A model generated the notes under the pieces. The model saw only the letters and a list, made by a program, of their open reading frames with translations, was not told the DNA's origin and did no database searches. From Chitinophaga fulva (GTDB taxonomy: Bacteria > Bacteroidota > Bacteroidia > Chitinophagales > Chitinophagaceae), in the NCBI RefSeq assembly GCF_012927205.1, contig NZ_JABBGC010000003.1:372001-436000 (forward strand): a DNA stretch of 64,000 bases. Direction: 5' to 3'. This document shows positions 34,818 to 43,585 of this stretch, piece after piece. How positions within the stretch are numbered: the first letter of the stretch is position 1; every line of letters begins with the position of its first letter. The position numbers and the translations under genes were made by a program.

Positions 34818-35055
34818 AAAACTTATTTTATAAGATTGTTTTGGAAATTGCTAAATGGATTATAGTACCAATACAAGCGTAGAGGTATCATCCCCCCGGG
34901 TACAACTGTTACGATGCTAGAAGTTGCCCGGGCTTAATTGTTGAAGTCTTTTGGACAGGATAAAAACGGCAACAGGAACCCGCCCGTACAAATACGGTGT
35001 TGGCTACAGCAGGTCAATATGTAAGTTGCCTTGTTCACTTATAATGAATGAACAG
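34818..35055 (-). other. Long 5' leader of the glutamate-synthase-like gene
   Basis: Between the predicted promoter and the ATG are about 235 nt with no open frame of note. One hairpin is clear at 34895-34932, and GTTCA/TGAAC arms flank 35034-35054. I recognise no known riboswitch family. Confidence 0.45.
34895..34932. repeat. Leader hairpin containing GTTGCCCGGG
   Basis: CCCGGG-TA-CAACT (34895-34907) pairs with AGTTG-CCCGGG (34922-34932), an 11-bp stem with a 2-nt bulge and a 14-nt loop. The GTTGCCCGGG half is shared with the palindrome at 21277-21286. It may be a REP-type relic or a leader RNA element. Confidence 0.45.
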
Positions 35056-35063
35056 CAAAGATA
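35056..35063 (-). promoter_or_regulatory. -7 promoter box of the glutamate-synthase-like gene
   Basis: On the minus strand TATCTTTG matches TAnnTTTG exactly. It lies just past the stop of the upstream dehydrogenase gene. No clear -33 box is seen. Confidence 0.5.
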
Positions 35064-35086
35064 GGCCTTTTATTGATATCCGCGCA

Positions 35087-37375
35087 CTATTTGGTTAATT
35101 CCGCTGCGGTAAATGCTTTCTGGCGACCATTAAATTGTTTGCGGACACCCTTGATATCATCTGTGGACACCTTACCGGCATTGTTGTTCCACGCACTGCG
35201 TAAGAACGTAAGCAGTTCAGCGATATCACTGTCACTGAATTCATCACTGCCGCCAATACCCGGCATATCTCCATTGATTTCAGGTGCTTTATACAGTTTG
35301 CCATGTACTTCCACCGGACCAGTAAGGCCATACAACACGATAGCGGCAAACTTGCTTTTGTCGCCGTTCACCCAGTTGCTTTCATTCAGCGGTGGCGCCA
35401 TAGACGCAATACCATTGCCGTTTTTACCGTGACAGGTCTGGCAAACGGTGTTAAATATTTTATATCCTCTGGGATACTTCACGGCCAATGCGTCCATTTT
35501 TTTGGCGTTGGCGGCATTGTCCATATTCTTTAGCACGGCGTGCAGCTGTTTATTCAACGCCAGTGTGGTATCCGGATTGAATGCCTCCAGTTGCTTCAGC
35601 AGCGCAGCTTCCCGGTTAACGGCATTATTGACAAGCGCCGCTGATGTATAACTGTCACGCGCATACGCTTTCATCAGTTTTCCTTCGAGACGGCTGGCCG
35701 CAGCTTTATCTGCCTTGCCCAGCGCGGGCAACAAATACGCTACATACGGCGCAAAGAAAGGTTTATCTGCCAGCGTGTCCAGCTTCGCCACCGCAGCTTT
35801 CGCGGTCTTACCATCCAGTACGGAAGGCAGTGCGGCCAATGCCTGTACTTTGTAATCATCGCTGCCCTGCTCCAGTATCACGGCCAGATCGGCATATGTT
35901 AACTGGTGCAGTCCTTCCAACGTCCAGAGCGCATGTACCTGCATCAGCGGCGTACCGTTACCGGACAACGCGGTACGCAGTTCCGGTACCAGCGCGGTTA
36001 AACGATGATCTATAATATACTGTTGCGCTTTATCACGCAGCGCACCATTGGGATGATTCAACAATTGCAACAGCTGGTCCTCCTGCACCAATATCTTCTT
36101 CGGATGCTGTCCTGCCGGAACAATGCGGTAAATACGGCCACAGCTGAGCGGCTGCGTCAGTTCCCGCATTTTGATTTCGTTCTTAAGATAAGTGGTGATA
36201 TAAGTTTTGTGTTGCAGGATGCCCCGGTACATATCAGTGATATACAACGCGCCGTCGGGGCCGTTGTACAATCCGGTAGGTCTGAAACGCTCGTCAGTGC
36301 TGGCCAGGAACTCTTTGCCCTGGTATGCTTGTTTTCCGGTAACGGTATAACCGCTGTCTTTTAAAATATTCCGTTTGATGAGATTCGCTGATGGTTCCGC
36401 TACGAAAGCATTACCGGCATAGTCAGCGGGCAGGAGATTGCCCCGGTAGATAACCGGTCCGCAGGCAGCGGTAAACTCTACCAGCCGCAGACTGTCGTCC
36501 AGTATCCCTTTCATATAGCCTCTGTTTACTCCCGGAGTAGGGTGCGCCGGATAAACGTGGTTATCTTTTACTATTTTCTGATCATAACCGGCAGCATTCT
36601 GCTGATGCGGGTTTTTACCCCCCATTCCCGCAGGGAAATAATCCCCCAGCAGATTTTCGGAGTTATTATTATAATAGAGCCGTCCTTTGTCATCCTGCGT
36701 AATGCCCCACTGACCGCGGAAAGTAGTGGCTTCTTTCAGCCATTTGTCGCCCACTTTGCGGTAACGGCGGTCTGATTTGGCATTGTATATCCAGTTGTCC
36801 AGTCCCCGCAAAAGCCCGTTGGGCTGATGTTCCACATTACCGCCCGCAGCATACGTACTGTCCACCAGTATCTTTTTGCCGGGCTTATCATTGTTATTTT
36901 CGATGAACCATAATTGCGGCGGAGTGGCCACCAGTACGCCATTTTCCACGAGGCATACCCCCCTGGGCAATACCAGCGAATCCAGGAACACCGTCCGTTT
37001 GTCCATCACACCATCGCCGGTGGTATCTTCCAGTATCACAATTTTTCCGTCCGGTTTATCTTCGCCGGTACCGCTGGTATCCGGCATGAAGCCCATCATC
37101 TCCACTACCCACATCCTGCCACGGTCGTCGAATACGGTGCTCACCGGGGCAAAGACCATCGGTTCAGTCGCTACCAGCTGCACTTCCAGCCCTTTATCGA
37201 CCGTCATGGCGCCAATGGCGGCTTTACCATCCAGCACGGGGGATTTGTCGAACTGCTTGCGCATGGCCAGCGAATCCCGTTCGTGTTTACTCATCCGGTC
37301 TTGCTGTTGTGTTTGTCCGCAGGCAAACCATGCCAGGGAAATCGTGGAAATGATCAGGTATTGAAGACGGCCCAT
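35087..37375 (-). CDS. PVC-type dehydrogenase/HEAT/cytochrome c lipoprotein
   Basis: The 762-residue protein has a lipoprotein signal (AWFAC, Cys19), a beta-propeller dehydrogenase-like domain (about 50-420; VQLVATEPMVFAPVSTVFDDRGRMWVVEMMG), a helical HEAT-like region (about 425-610) and a C-terminal cytochrome c domain with the haem motif CQTCH at about 641-645 and an axial-Met candidate in SMAPPL. This layout matches the putative membrane-bound dehydrogenases common in Planctomycetes and Bacteroidota, thought to oxidise sugars in the periplasm. The substrate is unknown. It stands alone with its own promoter. Confidence 0.87.
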   Translation of the reverse strand: MGRLQYLIISTISLAWFACGQTQQQDRMSKHERDSLAMRKQFDKSPVLDGKAAIGAMTVDKGLEVQLVATEPMVFAPVSTVFDDRGRMWVVEMMGFMPDTSGTGEDKPDGKIVILEDTTGDGVMDKRTVFLDSLVLPRGVCLVENGVLVATPPQLWFIENNNDKPGKKILVDSTYAAGGNVEHQPNGLLRGLDNWIYNAKSDRRYRKVGDKWLKEATTFRGQWGITQDDKGRLYYNNNSENLLGDYFPAGMGGKNPHQQNAAGYDQKIVKDNHVYPAHPTPGVNRGYMKGILDDSLRLVEFTAACGPVIYRGNLLPADYAGNAFVAEPSANLIKRNILKDSGYTVTGKQAYQGKEFLASTDERFRPTGLYNGPDGALYITDMYRGILQHKTYITTYLKNEIKMRELTQPLSCGRIYRIVPAGQHPKKILVQEDQLLQLLNHPNGALRDKAQQYIIDHRLTALVPELRTALSGNGTPLMQVHALWTLEGLHQLTYADLAVILEQGSDDYKVQALAALPSVLDGKTAKAAVAKLDTLADKPFFAPYVAYLLPALGKADKAAASRLEGKLMKAYARDSYTSAALVNNAVNREAALLKQLEAFNPDTTLALNKQLHAVLKNMDNAANAKKMDALAVKYPRGYKIFNTVCQTCHGKNGNGIASMAPPLNESNWVNGDKSKFAAIVLYGLTGPVEVHGKLYKAPEINGDMPGIGGSDEFSDSDIAELLTFLRSAWNNNAGKVSTDDIKGVRKQFNGRQKAFTAAELTK

Positions 37376-37398
37376 GTATTTAATTCGATTGCAAGCGA

Positions 37399-37428
37399 TA
37401 AAAATACATCTCTTGCGGTTTTTTGCAA
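37399..37428 (-). promoter_or_regulatory. Promoter of the dehydrogenase lipoprotein gene
   Basis: On the minus strand TTG (37428-37426), a 19-bp spacer, then TATTTTTA (37406-37399) fits the -33/-7 pattern except for the last base of the -7 box. The ATG is 23 bp further on. Confidence 0.5.
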
Positions 37429-37685
37429 CTATTTTTTGATCAGGGGTAAAATCATTTAGAGATTTGGTTATTTCTGAATGCAGGCATTTAGCCGGCTAAT
37501 TATAATGGTAGGTCATATGAGTGATAACTCCTTGTTTTTCCTGTCAATGTGAAAATATTGGCAGCAATGGAGAAACATCCATCATAAACAGCCCCGCTAA
37601 ATATCTAAATGATAAAATTAACCAAATGTTAAAATGACTTATCTTCGTCGCCTTATTGCATACATTTTACGATTTATTTGCATTT
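37429..37685. other. Divergent intergenic region before the nucleoside transporter
   Basis: The AT-rich gap between the divergent dehydrogenase and transporter genes totals about 310 bp. The rightward promoter is not certain; TATCTTCG near 37640 is one mismatch from TAnnTTTG. No open frame or strong hairpin is seen. Confidence 0.4.
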
Positions 37686-38951
37686 ATGGAACGCTTTCAG
37701 GGCTTAATAGGCATCGCTCTTATTTTGGGTATTGCCTTTTTGTTTTCCAACAACAGGAGTAAAATCAATTATCGACTGGTGCTGAGTGGTATTACGTTAC
37801 AGGTAGTAATTGCGCTGCTGGTATTCAAAGTTCCTCCTATCACCTGGTTTTTCCAGCAAGTAGGCCACGCTATGGGTAAACTGGAAGCATTTGCACGTCA
37901 GGGTGCCGCTTTCGTATATGGTGGCATTGGCGTATCCCAGCCTCCCACGGGCACTATAGCCGACTATGCCAGCGGCGGATTTGTTTTCGCTTTTAATGTA
38001 ACTGCCACCATTATCCTGGTGTGTGTACTGGTAGCGGTGTTATACCACTTCGGTATCATGCAGCGGATAGTAGCGGTGATTGCGCGTGCCATGAACGTGG
38101 TGATGCGGGTGAGTGGCGCAGAAGCGCTCAGCAACGTGGCCAGCGCCTTCGTTGGCCAGGTGGAAGCACAGGTAATGATCCGTCCCTATCTCAATTCCAT
38201 GACCAAAAGTGAGATACTCGCTTCTATGAGCGGCAGCCTTGCCTGTATTGCCGGCGGTATCCTCGTAGTATATGCCAATATGGGCTTCCAGGCCGGTATG
38301 GACATTGCGCCGTTCTTGATCACCGCCAGCCTGATGGCCGCTCCCGGCGCACTGGTGATCTCCAAGATCGTATTTCCGGAAACGGAAGAAAGTGTGACCA
38401 TGGGCCGCGTGAAAATGGAGGTAAAAAGTAACTATACCAACGTCATCGATGCCATCTCCCACGGCGCCGGCGACGGTTTTAAAATAGCCATGAACGTAAT
38501 CGCCATGCTGATCGGCTTTATCGCACTGATAGCGCTGCTCGACTGGTGCCTGATCCATCTCGGCCACCTGGTGGGCCTGAGCTTCGACCTCAGCCTGGAC
38601 TGGATCTTCGGTAAACTGTTTACCCCGATGGCATGGGCCATGGGCGTACCCAATCAGGATGTGAACAATGTGGCCACTTTGCTGGGGCAGAAGCTTACGA
38701 TCAATGAGTTTGTGGCATTCAAAAGCATGACCAGTCACAGCATTAAAATAGAATCAGCCAAAGCCATCACCATCGTGACCATCGCCATTGCCGGGTTTGC
38801 CAACTTCAGCAGCGTGGGCATGCAGATCGGAGGTATTGGTGAACTGGCGCCGGGCCGTCGTACTGATTTGGCCAAACTGGGACTGAAAGCGCTGCTGTGC
38901 GGAACACTGGCCAGCTACCTGTCAGCCACCATTGCCGGTATCCTGCTGTAA
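37686..38951 (+). CDS. Concentrative nucleoside transporter (NupC/CNT family)
   Basis: The 421-residue membrane protein matches the CNT family, which takes up nucleosides with H+ or Na+. Family segments include GVSQPPTGTIADYASGGFVFAFNV near residue 90, VASAFVGQVEAQVMIRPYL (about 155) and a C-terminal MTSHSIKIESAKAITIVTIAIAGFANFSSVGMQIGG block containing the substrate-binding region. About 8-10 helices and two re-entrant hairpins fit the fold. The ATG at 37686 is preferred over an upstream TTG at 37656. It may feed the nucleoside phosphorylase encoded at 6238, far away. Confidence 0.92.
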   Translation: MERFQGLIGIALILGIAFLFSNNRSKINYRLVLSGITLQVVIALLVFKVPPITWFFQQVGHAMGKLEAFARQGAAFVYGGIGVSQPPTGTIADYASGGFVFAFNVTATIILVCVLVAVLYHFGIMQRIVAVIARAMNVVMRVSGAEALSNVASAFVGQVEAQVMIRPYLNSMTKSEILASMSGSLACIAGGILVVYANMGFQAGMDIAPFLITASLMAAPGALVISKIVFPETEESVTMGRVKMEVKSNYTNVIDAISHGAGDGFKIAMNVIAMLIGFIALIALLDWCLIHLGHLVGLSFDLSLDWIFGKLFTPMAWAMGVPNQDVNNVATLLGQKLTINEFVAFKSMTSHSIKIESAKAITIVTIAIAGFANFSSVGMQIGGIGELAPGRRTDLAKLGLKALLCGTLASYLSATIAGILL

Positions 38952-39012
38952 CCATTTACGGATTTTGATATTTAAAGGCTGCACAATATTTAAATAGTCA
39001 AATAATTAAATA

Positions 39013-39060
39013 AAAAGGGAAGGCCCGTATGAATTATCATACGGGCCTTCCCTTTTATAT
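39013..39060 (+). terminator. Long hairpin terminator after the nucleoside transporter
   Basis: A perfect 20-bp stem (39013-39032 with 39037-39056) with an ATTA loop is followed by a T-rich tract. The stem is flanked by A and T runs, so it may act on both strands. Confidence 0.9.
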
Positions 39061-39205
39061 TTTCTACGTGTTTGATCAAACAGACTGCATGAATGGGCTG
39101 AATAAGACGCAGCGCTACCCCTGCTTAAAAAGTCAAATTTCCTTAAGCATTGTTTTCCTGCGATCAGATCAGTGTTCGTCACCGGGCAGTCCCGGTCATT
39201 ACAGG

Positions 39206-39604
39206 TTAGAGTTCCAGTCTTTTCACCAGGGAAGCCTGAACGGCTGTCCACGCGTCGAGGTTACCGGATTCTTCCCAGTAATTTTTCATTTCTGATGCGC
39301 CCAATATTTTGTTTACAGCAGCAACAGCCTGAACTCTCAATCCCTTTGTAGCAATCAGGTTCAGGATATCCAGTTTATCCAGCGGATCTTCAGGGAAGTC
39401 TTCGCTGGGTTTGCCCATCAGTGCTGCCACCAGTTCAGCGGCGGCTAATCCTTCTTCGCAATCAGATACTTCCAGCGTTTCGGTGTTGTTGATGATACGT
39501 GCCAGTGTGTCAGTCACCAAACCACCATCTTTGCTGTCGATCACGTCAAAAACCCAGTCTTGTGATCCATCATTTTCAAAATTCCTGGTGCCCCATGCGC
39601 CCAT
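39206..39604 (-). CDS. DUF4259 family protein
   Basis: The 132-residue soluble protein begins MGAWGTRNFENDGSQDWVFD, the hallmark of DUF4259. It is mostly helical and has no signal peptide or known catalytic motif. The function of the family is unknown. It lies 85 bp downstream of smc on the same strand, across an AT-rich gap, so it could be cotranscribed or have its own promoter. Confidence 0.85.
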   Translation of the reverse strand: MGAWGTRNFENDGSQDWVFDVIDSKDGGLVTDTLARIINNTETLEVSDCEEGLAAAELVAALMGKPSEDFPEDPLDKLDILNLIATKGLRVQAVAAVNKILGASEMKNYWEESGNLDAWTAVQASLVKRLEL

Positions 39605-39689
39605 AGTGTGTAATGTTTTTTATTTTTTTAAAATAAAGAAATAGAGAATAAAATTAATAGTCTCTCTTTACAACAACAAAAACCTTTCA

Positions 39690-42600
39690 TCAGTTTAAAC
39701 TCCTGAAGTCCACCGGTACCAGTTTGCTCACCCCGGGTTCCTGCATGGTAACCCCGTAAATCACGTCCACAGCGGCCATCGTTTGTTTATTATGCGTTAC
39801 AATAATAAACTGTGAATTATCAGAGAATTTTCTGATCATGTTAGTGAATTTGCCCACATTGGCATCATCGAGCGGCGCGTCTACCTCATCCAGTATACAG
39901 AATGGCGCGGGTTTGATCAGGTAGATGGCAAACAGCAGGGCGGTGGCAGTGAGGGTTTTCTCTCCACCGGAAAGCTGGGTAATGGCTGCCGGACGTTTGC
40001 CTTTGGGTTTTGCAATGATTTCAATCCCGGTATCGGCCAGGTTCTCAGGATCACTCAGGATCATGTCGCACTGGTCTTCCTCGGTAAAGAGGGCTTTAAA
40101 TACACGGATAAAATTCTCTTTAACGGTGTTGAAAGTATCGAGAAATTTCTGGTTGGCAGTCGTTTCCACTTCCTGTATGGTTGCCAGCAGGGAATCTTTT
40201 GCGTTAACCAGGTCTGTTTTCTGTTCCAGGATAAACTCGTACCGTTTTTTCATTTCCTGGTACGCCTCAATGGCGGTGGGGTTGATTTCCCCCATGTTTT
40301 CAAGGCGCTTTTTCAGGCGTTCTGCACTGCCTTGCAGTTCATCTACCGGCAGTTCAGAGGTACGTTGTTCATCAATGATCTCGTCCAGGTTTACCTTAAA
40401 TTCCACGCTCAGGCGTTCTTTCATGGAGGCCAGCTGTAATTTCAGCTCGTTCACCTTGTCTTTGACGACATTGAGTTGCTGGTCCAGCTGTTCGCGGGCC
40501 CTTTGTTTGGCACGCAGCGTTGTTTCCAGTTCCTGGAGATGGTTACGGAAATTATGGTATTCCTGGTCTTTTTCGTTGAGTGCTTTTTCTTCTTCTTCAC
40601 GCTGACGGAACAACTCTATCAGCCCGTCTTCTGCCACACTGCGTTTCTCATCTGCCGCCGCAATATTGGCCACCGCATCTTCCAACTGGGCTTTATTGCT
40701 GGTGATCTGTGCGTGCAGGTCTGTCAGTTGCTTGCGCTTAAATTCCAGTTCCTGTTTGAGCGCCTGCACTTTACTATGCTGACGGGTATGTTGCAGGTTC
40801 TGGTTGTTAAACTGTACGTTGGCCATGTTGAACTGCTGTTCCACTTCCTGGGCCATTCTGTCAGCCTCTGTAATGGAATCCTGCAGCTCTCCCACCCGGT
40901 CGTTCAGGTTTTCCAGTTCCTCGCGCACACCGGAGATGCTTTCCTGATTGGTCGTCAGTGATTGCTGCATTTCCTCCAGCCGCTTATCGCCGCTTTCTAT
41001 CAGGTGGTGGAAGTTTTCGATCCTGTTTTGAAGGCCAAACAGCTGGTTGTTCAACTGATTGATCTTCTCCCGGGCCGCGTTGATATTATTGTCATTGAGC
41101 TGGCTGTTGTAGCCGAGCACCTGATTATGTTTGTCTTGTATCTGGACACGCAGGCTGCCTACTGTTGCTTCCAGTTCTTTGATCTCTGCCTCCAGTTTTT
41201 CCAGGTTCTTGGCCCGGCCCAGTTTCTTGCCTTCAAACAGGCCAACGGAGCCACCGGTGATGTTGAATTTACCCCGGTGCATACGGCCGGATTTCTCCAC
41301 CAGACAAATCTCATCGTCAGACACCTGGCTGAATTCGAGACGGGTAATGTCTTCCCCGATGAATACCTTGCCCAGCAGGTGATAGCCGAGGCCTTTGTAT
41401 TTCTCTTCAATTTCTACCACATCCAGGGCCGGAATAGTGCCGGCAGGCGCCAGCAGGCCATTGGCCGGTATGCGGAACTGATCAAGGATAAAGAAATTGG
41501 CTTTGCCTTTTTTATGGGTGTCCAGTAACTGGATAGCCTGTACGGCTTCCGCCACGTTATTGACAACGTAATAGTTCAGGTAAGGCTCGAGGAGATTTTC
41601 CACACAGGTGCGGTATTCCTCCTTACAGAAAAAGACGTCGCTCAGAATGGGCGCTTCATTGTTCCATTCCGGGTTCTTTTTCAGGAATTTGATGCTTTCG
41701 GGATACCCTTCCAGGCTGTCCACCAGGGACTTCAGCAGGTCAAATTCGTTCTTTTTGGAGTCCAGTTTACGGTTTTCATCCACCAGCTGGTCACGTAACC
41801 CCTCAATATCTGACTGGGTAGCGAGGATTTTACCTTTCGTTTCTTCCTGAAAGCGGACCATCTCATCCAGTTCTGTTTTGCTGGTGGTGATGGTCTGTTG
41901 CAGTGTTTCTTTTTCGGCTTCCAGTTGCGTGATCTGTTGCAGGCGGCTGTTCTTTTCTTCCTGCAATTGCTGGATACCGCGTTGCAGGTTCTGCACGGAG
42001 GTATCCGCTACCGCCACTTTCTTTTCCGCCTCAAACTGTTGACGTTGCCAGCGTTGCTGGTCATTACGCAGGGTTTCGAGGGCCAGTTTCTTTTGCTGGA
42101 AGCGTTCTTTCTTTTCCTCCACCATTTCGCGGAGGGTTTCCAGCTCGTCTTCCATTGATTCAAAAACTTCCGCTTCTTCCACTACCTGTTTCTCGGTAAA
42201 CTCGATCGAGGTGGTGAGTCCCTGCAATTGTCCTTCCGCGTTGTTGAGGAAGTCATTGATATTTTTCTCACGTTCCCGCAGATAGGTCAGCTGTTGGGCG
42301 GCGAGGTTCTTGTCATTTTCTTTGGTACGGATGGTGGCCACCAGTTCGTTGAACGATTTCTGGAGGACCTGCAGTTCCCTTTCTTTGGCTACGAAGTGCA
42401 GTTTATCCTGCTCCACGGCGGCTTCCGCAGTGGTAATTTCTGTTTCCAGCTGCAGTTTGCGGTCGCTTTCTTCCTGTTGTTTGTCAGACAGTTCCCGGAA
42501 GGTGACATTAAATCCTTCCAGTGCGGCTTTGGCCAGTTCTATACTGATTTCGCGGTATTCCTTTTTCACCTCGTAGAAGCGTTCTGCTTTACGGGCCTGG

Positions 42601-43220
42601 CTTTCCAGCGTTTTCAGGTTGTTATTGATTTCAAACAGGAGGTCTTCGATGCGGTTGAGGTCACCCTCTGTAGCCTCCAGTTTGGATTTAGCTTCCTTTT
42701 TACGGGTTTTATAGATGGAGATGCCTGCCGCTTGTTCCAGCATACGGCGACGGCTGTTTTCCTTGTCTCTGATGATATCATCCACCATCCCCAGTTCGAT
42801 GATAGCGTAGGAGTCTGTGCTGACGCCGGTATCCATGAAGAGGTTATGGATATCTTTCAGGCGGCAGGCCACATCGTTGAGGCGATACTCGCTGTCCCCG
42901 TTTTTATAGAACTTACGGGTAATGGTAACCGTTGTGAACTCGGTGGGAAGTACGTTTTTGGTATTTTCAAAGGTAAGGCTCACCTCCGCCATACCGCTGG
43001 CGGAACGCGTTTTGGAGCCGTTGAACACCAATCCAGACTGGTTTTCAGAACGCAGGTTGCTGATTTTGTGTTCCCCGATCACCCAGCGGATGGAGTCGAT
43101 GATATTACTTTTGCCGCAACCGTTGGGCCCGATGACACCCGTTATCCCTTCGTCAAAGTTCAGAACGGTTTTATCGGCAAAACTTTTAAAGCCTTTAATT
43201 TCTAGTGTTTTTAAGCGCAC
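39690..43220 (-). CDS. smc: Chromosome segregation ATPase SMC
   Basis: SMC condenses and segregates the chromosome as an ATP-driven dimer. The 1176-residue protein has Walker A GPNGCGKSN (31-39), two long coiled coils (about 165-510 and 665-1010), a hinge (about 515-650) with GKVFIGEDI and KFNITGGSVG segments, and the C-terminal ABC signature LSGGEKTLTA (about 1078-1087) before Walker B FCILDEVDAPLDD. The start codon is GTG at 43220, which gives the standard MRLKTLEIKGFKSF N-terminus. It is divergent from the TonB receptor gene. No scpA or scpB is in the window. Confidence 0.98.
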   Translation of the reverse strand: MRLKTLEIKGFKSFADKTVLNFDEGITGVIGPNGCGKSNIIDSIRWVIGEHKISNLRSENQSGLVFNGSKTRSASGMAEVSLTFENTKNVLPTEFTTVTITRKFYKNGDSEYRLNDVACRLKDIHNLFMDTGVSTDSYAIIELGMVDDIIRDKENSRRRMLEQAAGISIYKTRKKEAKSKLEATEGDLNRIEDLLFEINNNLKTLESQARKAERFYEVKKEYREISIELAKAALEGFNVTFRELSDKQQEESDRKLQLETEITTAEAAVEQDKLHFVAKERELQVLQKSFNELVATIRTKENDKNLAAQQLTYLREREKNINDFLNNAEGQLQGLTTSIEFTEKQVVEEAEVFESMEDELETLREMVEEKKERFQQKKLALETLRNDQQRWQRQQFEAEKKVAVADTSVQNLQRGIQQLQEEKNSRLQQITQLEAEKETLQQTITTSKTELDEMVRFQEETKGKILATQSDIEGLRDQLVDENRKLDSKKNEFDLLKSLVDSLEGYPESIKFLKKNPEWNNEAPILSDVFFCKEEYRTCVENLLEPYLNYYVVNNVAEAVQAIQLLDTHKKGKANFFILDQFRIPANGLLAPAGTIPALDVVEIEEKYKGLGYHLLGKVFIGEDITRLEFSQVSDDEICLVEKSGRMHRGKFNITGGSVGLFEGKKLGRAKNLEKLEAEIKELEATVGSLRVQIQDKHNQVLGYNSQLNDNNINAAREKINQLNNQLFGLQNRIENFHHLIESGDKRLEEMQQSLTTNQESISGVREELENLNDRVGELQDSITEADRMAQEVEQQFNMANVQFNNQNLQHTRQHSKVQALKQELEFKRKQLTDLHAQITSNKAQLEDAVANIAAADEKRSVAEDGLIELFRQREEEEKALNEKDQEYHNFRNHLQELETTLRAKQRAREQLDQQLNVVKDKVNELKLQLASMKERLSVEFKVNLDEIIDEQRTSELPVDELQGSAERLKKRLENMGEINPTAIEAYQEMKKRYEFILEQKTDLVNAKDSLLATIQEVETTANQKFLDTFNTVKENFIRVFKALFTEEDQCDMILSDPENLADTGIEIIAKPKGKRPAAITQLSGGEKTLTATALLFAIYLIKPAPFCILDEVDAPLDDANVGKFTNMIRKFSDNSQFIIVTHNKQTMAAVDVIYGVTMQEPGVSKLVPVDFRSLN

Positions 43221-43248
43221 GACTTACTCCGAGGTTTTTTTAAGGCGT

Positions 43249-43256
43249 CAAAGATA
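43249..43256 (-). promoter_or_regulatory. -7 promoter box of smc
   Basis: On the minus strand TATCTTTG matches TAnnTTTG exactly and lies 28 bp before the GTG start of smc. Confidence 0.6.
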
Positions 43257-43585
43257 TAATTTTACCCGAATGAAAAAGTAATTTAAGTGAGAAGCTGGTA
43301 TCTCTCGTAATTATTTATACACACTCCAGGCGAAAATAACTGTCACACGACCACTCCATCTCCTTTAAAGGACTGATTATAAATATAGTAAAAAGCACAA
43401 TTATAATTAAATTCCCTGTGAGAAATTATCTGCCGCTTATCCCAACCGCTCTGTATTAGCAGTAACATTTTATAGCTTGTGTAAGTAACCCGGAGGCCAC
43501 CTATGTAGCTATGCCACTGTAACTTATGCCATTTACCACATAGGCGCGGCCCGGGACGATACCTCAAAATAATCCATCCTGTTCC
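43257..43585. other. Divergent intergenic region between smc and the TonB receptor
   Basis: This 330-bp stretch has no credible gene. A CCTATGT/ACATAGG inverted repeat (43500-43506 with 43538-43544) lies 40-85 bp before the receptor ATG and could be a leader hairpin or operator. No clear rightward TAnnTTTG box is seen. Confidence 0.4.

Noticed and set aside
42228..43205. Long open frame antisense to smc
   Set aside because: Shadow of the SMC N-terminal ATPase and coiled coil; low-complexity Phe/Gln-rich translation, no start signal.
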